DNA from: Gordonibacter pamelaeae
GTDB taxonomy: Bacteria > Actinomycetota > Coriobacteriia > Coriobacteriales > Eggerthellaceae
Assembly: GCF_042665095.1 (NCBI RefSeq)
Contig: NZ_JBHTBV010000013.1
DNA: 64,000 bases
Direction: 5' to 3' (one strand)
Positions 1 through 8,568 of this stretch are shown in pieces (position 1 is the stretch's first letter; every line of letters starts with the position of its first letter). Both the position numbers and the translations under genes were made by a program. Below the pieces are notes generated by a model that was not told the DNA's origin, did not search any database, and worked only from the letters and a program-made list of their open reading frames with translations.

Positions 1-307
1 CTTATGTTCGCCGTGGTGGCATGCCCCCACGGTCCAAGAAACCGCCGCGCTCCCGGTTTGGCAATCCCTACTTCGACGATATGATTATGAGGAATGACAG
101 CGACCTGGTAAAACGCTCTTTCTGCTTGACTCGCTCCTGGCACGTTCGCCGCTGCGGGGGCTTACCGATTGCCAAACCGGCTCGTTTTTGGCACTCGAGG
201 GCGTTTTCGGCGTCACTCGCCCCTGTGCGAACCCGAGCACCTTGCGCGCCGTCTCGCGGCCCATGCTAAGATGGGTCGAAGGTGGCAAGAAAGGAGGGGA
301 TGGCAGC
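1..307. other. Upstream region of the Crp/Fnr gene with a 14-bp inverted repeat
   Basis: I see no convincing gene here. A hairpin with CCGTGG and CCACGG arms lies at 11-32. A perfect inverted repeat CCGGTTTGGCAATC / GATTGCCAAACCGG occupies 53-66 and 167-180, about 100 bases apart. A repeat of this kind in front of a Crp/Fnr-type gene could be an operator or a looping site, but that is inference. No clear sigma-70 promoter was recognised. Confidence 0.35.
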
Positions 308-961
308 GTGATGGAACCGGCGGAGTTCTCCTTGTTCGGGGGCGTGGATCCCGGGGAGGTGCCGAAGCTTCTCGCGCGTTTCGACGCGCACGAGGAGTCG
401 TTCGAGAAGGGGGAGCTGCTGTTCCGCGAGGGCGACGTGCCGCACGAGGTGGGGCTCGTGCTGTCGGGCGCGCTCCATGTGATGCAGGACGATTTCTGGG
501 GCAACGCCAGCATCGTGTCCGAGGTGGGGGAGGGAGACCTGTTCGGTGCGTCGAGCGCCTGCGATCCGGTGCCCGCGCTCGACACGCACGGCCTGGCGCT
601 GGTTCCCACGCGCGCGCTGTACCTGGATACGGGCCGGATACTGAACCCGCCGCCCGGTGCGCCCGCCTGCCACGTGCGCGCGCTCGCCAACTTCGCGCGC
701 ATGCTCGCCGGCAAGTACGCCGTGCTCAACCGCAAGATCACGCACACAGCGAAGCGCACGACGCGCGGCAAGGTGCTGTCGTACCTTTCCGAGCAGGCCG
801 CCCTCGCCGGAAGCGACCTCTTCGCCATCCCGTTCAACCGCCAGCAGCTGGCCGACTACCTGGAGGTCGACCGCGCGGCGCTGTCGAAGGTGCTCGCGCG
901 CATGCGCGACGAGGGCGTGATCGACTTCGACCGCTCGACGTTCCGTCTGCTGAGGCCGTAA
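308..961 (+). CDS. Crp/Fnr family transcriptional regulator
   Basis: A transcription factor of about 217 residues with the Crp/Fnr layout. An N-terminal cyclic-nucleotide-binding-like beta-barrel (about residues 25-120, including FREGDVPHEVGLVLSG) is followed by a long dimerisation helix and a C-terminal winged helix-turn-helix (FNRQQLADYLEVDRAALSKV). There is no N-terminal cysteine cluster, so it is not an FNR-type iron-sulfur oxygen sensor, and the ligand cannot be read from sequence. The start is GTG 308 or ATG 311, chosen because AAGGAGGGG lies 8-11 bases upstream; an open frame back to 188 lacks a ribosome site. Crp/Fnr members are abundant in anaerobic actinobacteria with many reductases. 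Its targets are unknown; the inverted repeat upstream may be an autoregulatory site. Confidence 0.85.
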   Translation: MMEPAEFSLFGGVDPGEVPKLLARFDAHEESFEKGELLFREGDVPHEVGLVLSGALHVMQDDFWGNASIVSEVGEGDLFGASSACDPVPALDTHGLALVPTRALYLDTGRILNPPPGAPACHVRALANFARMLAGKYAVLNRKITHTAKRTTRGKVLSYLSEQAALAGSDLFAIPFNRQQLADYLEVDRAALSKVLARMRDEGVIDFDRSTFRLLRP

Positions 962-1091
962 AGGTCCAATCAGGCGACTTGCCATCGAAAACTCGCGGTG
1001 GTTCTCACTTTCGTTGCATATGACACATACGGTGTCGCTGCTGCGCCGTACGATGGCCTTCGTCAAAAAACAAGCGAAGGAGTAACCACCC

Positions 1092-1388
1092 GTGAGTATT
1101 TTCGAGATCATCATGCTGATCTGCTTTGGGGCCGCCTGGCCCTTTTCCATCTACCGGTCGGCGAAGGCGCGCTCTACGAAGGGCAAGAGCCTGCTGTTCA
1201 TGCTGGTGGTTGCCACCGGCTACGTGGCGGGCATCGTCAACAAGCTCGTGTACAACTTCGACGGCGTGGTGTACCTGTACGTGCTCGACCTGGTGCTCGT
1301 GTCGACGGACATCGCCCTGTTCGCCCGCAACCGCCGCCTGGAGCGCCGCGGCGAGGGCGCTGCTGCGCGGGTCGCCGAGGCCGCCTGA
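1092..1388 (+). CDS. Small predicted membrane protein
   Basis: A 98-residue protein starting at GTG, with GAAGGAG about 9 bases upstream. It has about three hydrophobic segments: residues 3-20, 33-53 and 58-76, with RSAKARSTKGKS as a charged loop between the first two. The tail is charged (RNRRLERRGE). The spacing recalls half of a SWEET/PQ-loop bundle, but no PQ motif is present, so I give no function. A 6-bp hairpin (CCTTCG 1057-1062 / CGAAGG 1075-1080) includes part of the ribosome-binding site and could influence translation. It is probably its own unit, since more than 330 bases separate it from the next gene. Confidence 0.7.
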   Translation: MSIFEIIMLICFGAAWPFSIYRSAKARSTKGKSLLFMLVVATGYVAGIVNKLVYNFDGVVYLYVLDLVLVSTDIALFARNRRLERRGEGAAARVAEAA

Positions 1389-1724
1389 CCGTCCGCTCGC
1401 GGCGCTCGACCATCCGCGCCCAGGCTCGCGCGCCTCGGGCGCCCGCATGGCGCCCACGCCGGCAGGCGCCCGCACGCTGCCTCGCGGCGACGGTCGCCCG
1501 CATGCGGATTCGCGGCGCCTCGGGCGTCCACGCGCCGGCATCGCGGCGCCCGACCCACGCTTCTGCATCGTGACCTTCCCACCCTCGTCGGCCGACCTTC
1601 CCGAACAGCCTGGAGCCGCGATCGCGGCACCGGATGCGGCCCCGCTTTCCCTTCTGGTTCAAGCTGCCGGGCCCATTCGCGGCCTGTGCTATGATGGGCA
1701 CACCGTTTCGGGAAAGGATGCCCT
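1389..1724. other. GC-rich intergenic region with an extended -10 promoter
   Basis: No gene is supported in these roughly 335 bases. The segment is very GC-rich and contains two similar stretches beginning GCGCCTCGGGCG (near 1430 and 1525). An extended -10 element, TGC-TATGAT, at 1687-1695 sits about 30 bases before the ppk2 start and is the likely promoter. No matching -35 is evident. Confidence 0.5.
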
Positions 1725-3482
1725 ATGCTCGAGTCAGTCGACCTCTCACGTCCCCCGCTGTCCAAAGAAGAGTACAAGCCGCGCCGCGACGCGCTCATGG
1801 AGGAGCTCGTGGTGCTGCAGCAGGAGGCGGTGAAGAAGGGCGTGGGGCTGGTGGTGCTGTTCGAGGGTTGGAACGGCGCCGGCAAGGGCAGCCGCATCTC
1901 CGACCTCATGTACAACCTGGACGCGCGCGCCACGAGCGTCTACGTCACCGAGGACCTGGACGTCAAGGCCGCCCGCTCCTTTGCGGGCGCCCGGCAAGGG
2001 GTGACGGGCTTCTACCCGGTCATGCAGGAGTTCTGGCGCGCGCTCGGCCCGCGCGGCGCCATCACGTTCTACGATCGCGGCTGGTACACGGCCGCCACGC
2101 AGCACCTGCTGTACACGGAGTTCGGCGCGCTCTCGCTGGGCGGGCCGGGCGGCGGCGCCGGCAAGGGCGGGAAGAAGGCCGGCAAGAAGGCCGTTGCCGC
2201 CGTGGAGCGGGCGCGCGACGAGCGGCACATCGACCTCTTGCACCGCTACCTCACCTCGGCCGCCGACTTCGAGCAGCAGCTCGTGGACGACGGCTACGTG
2301 GTGGTGAAGTTCTTCGTGCACGTGGGCCAGGAAGCGCAGAGGAAGCGCCTTGAGCGCCTGCACGACGACCCGGCCACGCGCTGGCGCGTGAGCAAGGAGA
2401 AGCTTGCCAGCGTGCGCAACTACGCGCAGGCGTACCGCCTCTATGACCACCTGCTGGAGGGCAGCAACTTCTCGTACGCGCCGTGGCACCTGGTGAACGG
2501 CGAGGACAAGCGCGCGGCGAACCTGGCTATCGCCGAAACGCTCGTGGAGGCCGTGAAGGGCGCGCTCGCGGCCCAGCCCGATCCTGCCGTGGCCCAGGCG
2601 GCCGCGAAGGCGCAGGCGAACTCGGCCGGCCTCCTGGACGAGGCGCCGCAGGGGGCGCGCACGCCCGAGCAGGAGCAGGCCGTGCGCGCCGCCGCCGAGC
2701 AGGAGGCCGCCGAGGCCTCCGCACGCGCCCCGCGCGCCTCGCGCTTCGTCATCATGGACGACTACCCCGCGCTCGATGCGGTGGACCACGCGCTGGCGCT
2801 GGCGCCCGAGGACTACAAGCGCCAGCTCAAGGCCGAGCAGGAGCGTCTGAACAAGCTGGAGATGGAGATGTACCAGAAGCGCATCCCCCTCATGGTCATG
2901 TACGAGGGCTGGGATGCCGCGGGCAAGGGCGGCAACATCAAGCGCGTGGCCCAGGCGCTCGACGCGCGCGCCTACACCGTGTTCCCGAGCCCCGCCCCCA
3001 CGAAGCCGGAGCTCCTGCACCCGCATCTCTGGCGCTACTGGACGCGTCTGCCGAAGGCCGGCCACGTGGGCATCTACGACCGCAGCTGGTACGGCCGCGT
3101 GCTCGTGGAGCGCGTGGAGGGGTTCGCCACGCCGAGCGAGTGGGGCCGTGCCTATGACGAGATCAACGAGTTCGAGCGCGAGCTGGTGCGCTGGGGCGCC
3201 ATCCTGCTGAAGTTCTGGGTCGACGTGAGCCCCGAGGAGCAGTTGCGCCGCTTCCGCGACCGCGAGCAGGATCCGGCGAAGCAGTGGAAGATCACCGACG
3301 AGGATTGGCGCAACCGCGATAAGTACCCCCAGTACAAGGCGGCTATCGAGGATATGTTCCGCCTGACGTCCACGCCTTTCGCGCCCTGGATGGTGCTGGA
3401 GAGCGACGACAAGCGCTACGCCCGCGTCAAGGCCCTTAAAATAATCAACGATGCGCTGGAAGCGCGCTTGCGCGAAAAGTGA
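1725..3482 (+). CDS. Polyphosphate kinase 2, tandem-domain (polyphosphate:AMP phosphotransferase type)
   Basis: A 585-residue protein made of two PPK2 domains. Domain 1 (about residues 20-270) has a Walker A-like GWNGAGKG and lid motif DRGWY. Domain 2 (about 350-585) has GWDAAGKG and DRSWY. In the PPK2 family these bind polyphosphate and nucleotide. Two-domain members (PPK2 class II, PAP) phosphorylate AMP to ADP from polyphosphate, while single-domain members mostly make ADP/ATP or GTP. Substrate here is inferred from domain count only. The linker (about residues 275-345) is long, acidic and Ala-rich, and a Gly/Lys-rich insert (GGGAGKGGKKAGKK) sits in domain 1, making it longer than the roughly 500 residues usual for PAP. 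The start follows a GGAAAGGA ribosome site. The product is cytosolic and links polyphosphate to adenylate energy charge. Confidence 0.88.
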   Translation: MLESVDLSRPPLSKEEYKPRRDALMEELVVLQQEAVKKGVGLVVLFEGWNGAGKGSRISDLMYNLDARATSVYVTEDLDVKAARSFAGARQGVTGFYPVMQEFWRALGPRGAITFYDRGWYTAATQHLLYTEFGALSLGGPGGGAGKGGKKAGKKAVAAVERARDERHIDLLHRYLTSAADFEQQLVDDGYVVVKFFVHVGQEAQRKRLERLHDDPATRWRVSKEKLASVRNYAQAYRLYDHLLEGSNFSYAPWHLVNGEDKRAANLAIAETLVEAVKGALAAQPDPAVAQAAAKAQANSAGLLDEAPQGARTPEQEQAVRAAAEQEAAEASARAPRASRFVIMDDYPALDAVDHALALAPEDYKRQLKAEQERLNKLEMEMYQKRIPLMVMYEGWDAAGKGGNIKRVAQALDARAYTVFPSPAPTKPELLHPHLWRYWTRLPKAGHVGIYDRSWYGRVLVERVEGFATPSEWGRAYDEINEFERELVRWGAILLKFWVDVSPEEQLRRFRDREQDPAKQWKITDEDWRNRDKYPQYKAAIEDMFRLTSTPFAPWMVLESDDKRYARVKALKIINDALEARLREK

Positions 3483-3556
3483 GATAGCGCTACCATGATC
3501 AGACGATCGGAATCGAACCGCATGCTTCGGCGTGCTTGGACAAAGGGGTAGCCACC

Positions 3557-3679
3557 ATGGTGGAACTTTTCGGAATGCAGATTCCCATGTGGGCAATTTG
3601 GGTAATCGTGGCCATCATCGTTCTTATCATCGTCGTATTCATCGCCAAGGGCTTCATCGACGAGATGAAGAAGAAGTAG
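3557..3679 (+). CDS. 40-residue single-pass membrane microprotein
   Basis: A short frame starting at ATG 3557, preceded by AAAGGGG about 10 bases upstream. It encodes a short amphipathic start (MVELFGMQIP), one strongly hydrophobic helix rich in Ile and Val (residues 12-30), and a basic end (EMKKK). It lies between ppk2 and the sortase gene with a convincing terminator 50 bases downstream, so it has its own plausible transcript boundaries. The composition (one helix then a Lys cluster) is typical of small integral membrane proteins. No family was recognised. A chance frame is possible, but the ribosome site, uninterrupted helix and terminator favour a real gene. Confidence 0.6.
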   Translation: MVELFGMQIPMWAIWVIVAIIVLIIVVFIAKGFIDEMKKK

Positions 3680-3728
3680 CTCCGCTGGAACCGCCGCTTC
3701 GTGAAATATGAGCGTTTTCGAGGCACCG

Positions 3729-3757
3729 CGCCCCCATTCCGGGGGCGTTTGCTTATT
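3729..3757 (+). terminator. Rho-independent terminator
   Basis: A 7-bp stem CGCCCCC / GGGGGCG with loop ATTCC, followed by TTTGCTTATT. It lies after the microprotein gene and before the sortase gene. Confidence 0.7.
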
Positions 3758-3828
3758 ATGGTAACGGTCTGGAGACGGCGGGCGAGGCCCCGCGCGTAGC
3801 CCGGCATTCGTCCATCCGAAAGGGAGCT

Positions 3829-5142
3829 ATGGCCGAGTATCGACAATATCCCGACCCGACGCCGCGCGGTCGCCACGCGCTGCGCGGCTCCGCGCAGCCT
3901 GACGAGCAGGCTCCCCGGCATGCCGCCCGCCAGCCGCAGCCCCAGCAATCCTCGCAACCGCAGCAGCCGCAGCACCGGGCCCAGCCCGAAATGCACCGTG
4001 CGGCCCAAACACGGCAGCGCGCTCCCCAGCAGCGCCAGGCAGGCTCTCGGCAAGCACCCCGCCCGCAGGCGGCCCCGCACCCGGCGGCGCAGCAGCGCGC
4101 CCCGCAGCCGCAGAGGCAGGCGGCCCCCCAAGCATATACGCAGCAGCAAGGCCGGCCGGGCCATCACCCGCCCCAGCAGGGAGCCCGTCCGCAGGGCTTC
4201 CGTCCTGCCCAGGCGGGACGCGCCGTGCCGGCTGCCTACGGCGCGGACGCGGCCGGCGGCGGCCATGGCGGCAAGGGCAAGGGCCGCGGCGGCGCGAGGA
4301 AGGGCGGCCCGTGGCGCATCGTATTCTGGGTTGCGCTCGTGGTGTTCGCCGTCGCGCTCGTGGCGCTCGGCGCCATCGGCTACAGCTACTGGCAGGGCCA
4401 GAACGCCTACGACTCCGTGGCCGAGGAGGTGTTCGCGGCGCCCGAGGACCTCGAGGGCACGGCGCTCGCCGACCTCACGGTTGACTGGGACCGCCTTCTG
4501 GCCATCAACCCCGACACCGTGGGCTGGGTCTACATCCCCGGCACTGCGGTGAACTACCCCATCGTGCACACGACCGACGACGAGAAGTACCTCACCACCG
4601 ACTTCAACGGCCAGCAGGCGTGGGGCGCCACGTACGGCTCCATCTTCCTGTCGGCGGCGAACGCGGCCGACTTCTCCGACGCGAACAACATCGTGTACGG
4701 GCACCATCTGAACAACGGCTCCATGTTCGCCGCCATCGCGGACTTCGAGAACGCGGACCAGTTCAACGCCCATCGCACGGCCTATATCCTCACGCCGCAG
4801 GGCAACTTCAAGCTGCGGTCGCTCTCGCTCGTCCACGTGGCGGCCGACGACCCGCTGGCCCAGACGGCGTTTGCGACGGAGGGGGAGCTGGCCTCCTATA
4901 TCCAGGACAAGGTCGACCGCTCGGTGGTGGCGGTTTCCGATGCGCCGGCAGCTGCGGATATCGCGCACCTGTTTGCGTTCGCCACCTGCGACAACCTGCC
5001 GAGCGATGGGCGCTTCGTGCTGTTCTCGTACCTCGAGGAGAGCACGGTGGCGGGCGTCGCGGCCGTGGGCGGCACCGATGCGGCCGTCGACCCGGAGGCC
5101 GCAGCCGCCGTGGACGACGCGTCGAAGGAGGTCGCCGCGTGA
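3829..5142 (+). CDS. Class B sortase with a long Pro/Gln-rich N-terminal extension
   Basis: A 437-residue membrane-anchored transpeptidase. Residues 1-150 are an unusual low-complexity cytoplasmic extension rich in Gln, Pro, Arg and Ala. One transmembrane helix follows (about 162-188), then the extracellular sortase domain (about 215-425). Catalytic residues are visible: His in VYGHH (about 292), Cys in FATC (387) and Arg in DGRFVL (395). The long insertions and the TCxxxPSDGRF context fit class B, which classically anchors NPQTN-type haem proteins or pilins. The extension is far longer than in typical SrtB. The stop codon overlaps the GTG start of purF (GTGA, 5139-5142), so the sortase leads the purine operon. 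Substrates are not evident; the two anchored proteins here carry LAxTG motifs, which are not typical class B signals. Confidence 0.85.
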   Translation: MAEYRQYPDPTPRGRHALRGSAQPDEQAPRHAARQPQPQQSSQPQQPQHRAQPEMHRAAQTRQRAPQQRQAGSRQAPRPQAAPHPAAQQRAPQPQRQAAPQAYTQQQGRPGHHPPQQGARPQGFRPAQAGRAVPAAYGADAAGGGHGGKGKGRGGARKGGPWRIVFWVALVVFAVALVALGAIGYSYWQGQNAYDSVAEEVFAAPEDLEGTALADLTVDWDRLLAINPDTVGWVYIPGTAVNYPIVHTTDDEKYLTTDFNGQQAWGATYGSIFLSAANAADFSDANNIVYGHHLNNGSMFAAIADFENADQFNAHRTAYILTPQGNFKLRSLSLVHVAADDPLAQTAFATEGELASYIQDKVDRSVVAVSDAPAAADIAHLFAFATCDNLPSDGRFVLFSYLEESTVAGVAAVGGTDAAVDPEAAAAVDDASKEVAA

Positions 5143-6617
5143 GCACGTCCGTGCTTCCCGGGGAGCGTCCCGACCGCTTGGAGGAGGAGTGCGCCGTGTT
5201 CGGCGTGTTCGCCCCCGGCGAGGACGTGGCCCGCATGGCCTGCTTCGGGCTGCAGGCACTGCAGCACCGCGGCCAGGAAAGCGCCGGCATCGCCGTGGGC
5301 GACGGCGAGACCGTCGTGGCGGCGAAGGACCTGGGCCTCGTGACGCAGGTGTTCGACGAGGCCACGCTCGCAGCGCTCGAGGGCTTCGTGGCCGTGGGTC
5401 ACGCGCGCTACTCCACGAGCGGCGGCGCCGCGTCGTGGGAGGCCGCCCAGCCGCACATCTCGGCCATCGACGACGTGCTCATCGCGCTCGCGCACAACGG
5501 CACGCTCGTGAACACGAGCCGTCTGCGCGCCCGCCTCGTGGACGAGGGCGTGCAGTTCCGCTCGAGCACCGACAGCGAGGTGGCCGCGAAGGCCATCGGC
5601 CAGGAGACGCAGGCCACGCACCATCTTCGCAGCGGCATCCGCCGTGTCATGGAGGACCTGTCGGGCGCCTACGCCATGGTGCTGGCCAGCCCCGACTCGC
5701 TCTATGCGTTCCGCGACCCGAACGGCATTCGACCGCTGTGCATCGGCGAGCTGCCGGACGGCCGCGGCTGGGCGGTGTCCAGCGAGACGTGCGGCCTCGA
5801 CATCGTGGGCGCGCGCTACGTGCGCGACGTGGCGCCCGGCGAGATCGTGCGCTTCAACGAGGAGGGCATGCACGCCGAGCAGGGCGTGCCCGCGGGCAGG
5901 CCGGCCGCGTGCATCTTCGAGTACGTGTACTTCGCGCGCCCCGACAGCGTGATCGACGGCCAGAGCGTGTACCAGGCTCGCCGCAACATGGGGCGCATCC
6001 TGACGCAGGAGGCGCCCGTGGAGGCCGACCTCGTGCTCGGCGTGCCCGACTCGGGCGTGCCGCCGGCGCTGGGGTTCGCGGCCGAGAGCGGCATCCCGTA
6101 CGCCGACGGCATCGTGAAGAACCGCTACGTGGGCCGCACCTTCATCGAGCCCACCCAGGCCATGCGGCAGCTGGGCATCCGCCTGAAGCTGAACCCGCTG
6201 CGCTCGGTGATCGAGGGCAAGCGCCTCGTGGTCATCGATGACAGCATCGTGCGCGGCAACACGTCGAAGAAGCTCGTGCAGATGCTGCGCGACGCGGGGG
6301 CGACGGAGGTGCACCTGCGCATCGTGAGCCCGGAGGTGAGGTGGCCGTGCTTCTACGGCATCGACACCGACACGCGCGACCAGCTCATCGCGGCGAACAT
6401 GACGCTCGACGAGATGAACGCGTGGATCGGCTCGGACTCGCTGGCGTTCATCTCGCTCGCGGGCCTGCGCGCCGCCGTGCCCGACGCGCGCTGCCAGGGC
6501 TTTTGCGACGCCTGCTTCACGGGCGACTACCCGGTGGAGATTCCCTCCTCCGTGGCGAAGAAGAGCTTCAAGACGAAGAAGGATTTCGAGGAGATATACG
6601 CCGAAGGCGACCAGTAG
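5139..6617 (+). CDS. purF: Amidophosphoribosyltransferase
   Basis: The 492-residue first enzyme of de novo purine synthesis: it makes 5-phosphoribosylamine from PRPP and glutamine. An N-terminal Ntn glutaminase domain has its presumed nucleophile at Cys18 (EECAVFG), implying removal of a 17-residue propeptide as in Bacillus PurF. ARYSTSGG and RDPNGIRPL are standard glutaminase and interface motifs. The phosphoribosyltransferase domain has the PRPP loop VVIDDSIVRGNTS. Cys residues in CIFEYVYFARP and CQGFCDACF match the [4Fe-4S]-binding type of the enzyme, predicting oxygen-sensitive stability. The GTG start overlaps the sortase stop by four bases, so translation is probably coupled. purM follows after 29 bases. 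Confidence 0.95.
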   Translation: MSTSVLPGERPDRLEEECAVFGVFAPGEDVARMACFGLQALQHRGQESAGIAVGDGETVVAAKDLGLVTQVFDEATLAALEGFVAVGHARYSTSGGAASWEAAQPHISAIDDVLIALAHNGTLVNTSRLRARLVDEGVQFRSSTDSEVAAKAIGQETQATHHLRSGIRRVMEDLSGAYAMVLASPDSLYAFRDPNGIRPLCIGELPDGRGWAVSSETCGLDIVGARYVRDVAPGEIVRFNEEGMHAEQGVPAGRPAACIFEYVYFARPDSVIDGQSVYQARRNMGRILTQEAPVEADLVLGVPDSGVPPALGFAAESGIPYADGIVKNRYVGRTFIEPTQAMRQLGIRLKLNPLRSVIEGKRLVVIDDSIVRGNTSKKLVQMLRDAGATEVHLRIVSPEVRWPCFYGIDTDTRDQLIAANMTLDEMNAWIGSDSLAFISLAGLRAAVPDARCQGFCDACFTGDYPVEIPSSVAKKSFKTKKDFEEIYAEGDQ

Positions 6618-6646
6618 GGGACCACGATCAAGCAAGGAGCGTTACC

Positions 6647-7804
6647 ATGACCGAGAGAATAACCGTGAGCGCCGCCGGAGCCGACGACGCCCCCGCGATG
6701 CCCAGTTGGATGGACGAGGAGGCCACGACCTACGCGCAGGCGGGCGTGGACACGGCCGAGGGCGCGCGCGCCGTGGACGCCATCAAGGGCGTGGTGCACG
6801 ATACGTACCGGCCCGAGGTGGTCGGCGACATCGGCGGCTTCGGCGGGCTGTTCTCCATCGCGGCGGCCAAGGACATGGACGACCCGCTGCTGGTAAGCGG
6901 CACCGACGGCGTGGGCACGAAGCTCAAGGTGGCCCAGCTGGCCGGCAAGCACGACACGGTGGGCATCGACCTGGTGGCCATGTGCGCGAACGACATCCTG
7001 GCCACGGGCGCCGAGCCGCTGTTCTTCCTGGACTACGTGGCCATCGGCAAGCTCAAGGCCGAGAACGTGGCCGAGATCGTGGCGGGCATCGGCGAGGGCT
7101 GCAAGCAGGCCGGCTGCGCGCTCATCGGCGGCGAGATGGCCGAGCACCCCGGCGTGATGGACCCGGACGACTACGACCTGTCCGGCTTCTGCGTGGGCGT
7201 GGTGGACCGGGCGAAGATGCTCGACCCCGCGGCCGTGCGCGAGGGAGACGTGCTGATCGGCCTGGCGTCGAGCGGCCTGCACTCCAACGGCTACTCGCTC
7301 GCCCGCAAGGTGTGCGTGGAGGGCAAGACCCACTACGAGCTGCGTCTTGAGCGCGAGGAGCTGGACGGCGCGTGCCTGCAGGACGCCCTGCTCACGCCCA
7401 CGCGCATCTACGTGAAGCCCGTGCGCGCCGTGCTGGACGCCTGCCCCGGCGCCGTGCGCGCGCTGGCGCACATCACGGGCGGCGGCATCTCCGAGAACCT
7501 GGACCGCGCGCTGCCGAAGACCTGCGACGCCGAGGTGGACCTGGGCACGTGGCCCGTGCCTCCCATCGCGAGGTTCGTGTGCGGCGCCGCGCACCTCGAC
7601 GAGGCTGAGGCGCTGAAGACGTTCAACATGGGCTTGGGCATGGTCTTGATCGTCGACCCCGCTCGCGCCGGCGAGGTGGAGGCCGCCCTGGCCGAGGCCG
7701 GCGAGGCCACGTACCGCGTGGGCCGCATCGTAGCCGGCGAGGGCGCAGTGCGCTACGCGAACGACGGCGAGCTCTACGGGTACGACGCCGGCGCGGAGGC
7801 GTAG
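6647..7804 (+). CDS. purM: Phosphoribosylformylglycinamidine cyclo-ligase (AIR synthetase)
   Basis: A 385-residue PurM that closes FGAM to aminoimidazole ribonucleotide using ATP, the fifth step of the pathway. It has the family motifs SGTDGVGTKLK (ATP/phosphate loop), DLVAMCANDIL, GGEMAEHPG and ITGGGISENL. The first 25 residues are a non-conserved acidic/Ala leader before TYAQAGVD, the usual start of the conserved domain, making it slightly longer than typical PurM (about 345). The ATG is supported by AAGGAG about 8 bases upstream. It lies in the sortase-purF-purM-purN-xdhC-purH series, with purN four bases downstream. Confidence 0.95.
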   Translation: MTERITVSAAGADDAPAMPSWMDEEATTYAQAGVDTAEGARAVDAIKGVVHDTYRPEVVGDIGGFGGLFSIAAAKDMDDPLLVSGTDGVGTKLKVAQLAGKHDTVGIDLVAMCANDILATGAEPLFFLDYVAIGKLKAENVAEIVAGIGEGCKQAGCALIGGEMAEHPGVMDPDDYDLSGFCVGVVDRAKMLDPAAVREGDVLIGLASSGLHSNGYSLARKVCVEGKTHYELRLEREELDGACLQDALLTPTRIYVKPVRAVLDACPGAVRALAHITGGGISENLDRALPKTCDAEVDLGTWPVPPIARFVCGAAHLDEAEALKTFNMGLGMVLIVDPARAGEVEAALAEAGEATYRVGRIVAGEGAVRYANDGELYGYDAGAEA

Positions 7805-7808
7805 GGCC

Positions 7809-8426
7809 ATGGTCGAACCGCTTAAGATCGGGGTGCTGCTCTCGGGGAGCGGCACGAACTTGCAGGCTATCATCGATGCGGCGGGCGAGGGGCTGCCGGT
7901 GGACATCGTGCGGGTGGTGTCGTCGCGGCCGGACGCGTACGGTATCGAGCGGGCGCGCGCGGCGGGCATCCCCGCAACCGTGCTCAACCGCGGCGTGTAC
8001 GCCGACCCCGAGGCGGCCGACGCGCGCATCGTGGCGGAGCTGCGAGAGGCGGGGGCGGAATACGTGGTCATGGCGGGCTACATGCGCAAGGTGACGCCGG
8101 TCATGCTCGAAGCGTTTCCCGACCGCGTGCTCAACCTGCATCCAGCCCTGCTGCCGTCCTTCAAGGGCGCGCATGCCATCGCCGACGCATACGACGCGGG
8201 CGTGAAGGTGACGGGCATCACCGTCCACTTCGCGAACGAGGACTACGACAAGGGCCCCATCGTGGCGCAGCGCGCCGTGGAGGTGCGCGAGGACGATACG
8301 CTGGAGGCGCTCGAGGCGCGCATCCACGAGGTCGAGCACGTGCTGTACCCCGAGGTGCTGCGCCTCGTGGCCGAAGGCCGCGTGAGCGTGGGCGAGGACC
8401 GCAAGGTGCATATCGCCCCTGCCTGA
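7809..8426 (+). CDS. purN: Phosphoribosylglycinamide formyltransferase
   Basis: A 205-residue PurN that transfers a formyl group from 10-formyltetrahydrofolate to GAR. The N-terminal phosphate-binding loop is SGSGTNLQAI. The catalytic Asn-His pair is in LNLHPALLPSFKG, with Ala where many homologues have Ser. The catalytic Asp is in NEDYDKGPI. The length matches the family. It starts four bases after purM, which implies co-transcription and probably coupled translation. Confidence 0.94.
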   Translation: MVEPLKIGVLLSGSGTNLQAIIDAAGEGLPVDIVRVVSSRPDAYGIERARAAGIPATVLNRGVYADPEAADARIVAELREAGAEYVVMAGYMRKVTPVMLEAFPDRVLNLHPALLPSFKGAHAIADAYDAGVKVTGITVHFANEDYDKGPIVAQRAVEVREDDTLEALEARIHEVEHVLYPEVLRLVAEGRVSVGEDRKVHIAPA

Positions 8427-8474
8427 CGTTCGGGCCCCTGACTGGTCGCGCGAAAGGCGCGTCCGGCGCGCAGG

Positions 8475-8505
8475 GCCCCTCTTCCGGCGCGCGGGAGGGG
8501 CGTGC
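8475..8505 (+). terminator. Possible weak terminator or hairpin after purN
   Basis: GCCCCTC / GAGGGGC can pair around a GC-rich loop, followed by GTGCGTATT. There is no proper T run, so it may only attenuate transcription between purN and xdhC. Confidence 0.3.
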
Positions 8506-8568
8506 GTATTCGACCACGTCTCGCGCGCAGCTTGCAACCGTGCTTGTCGACCGTAAGGAGCCCTGCCC

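Noticed and set aside
3829..5142. Sortase assigned to class E because of the LAxTG proteins
   Set aside because: Spacing and context of the catalytic Cys and Arg (FATC ... PSDGRF) fit class B; no basis in its own sequence for class E.
4896..6635. Long minus-strand frames opposite purF and other pur genes
   Set aside because: High-GC antisense shadows rich in His, Arg, Ala and Val with no family match; the plus-strand genes are certain.
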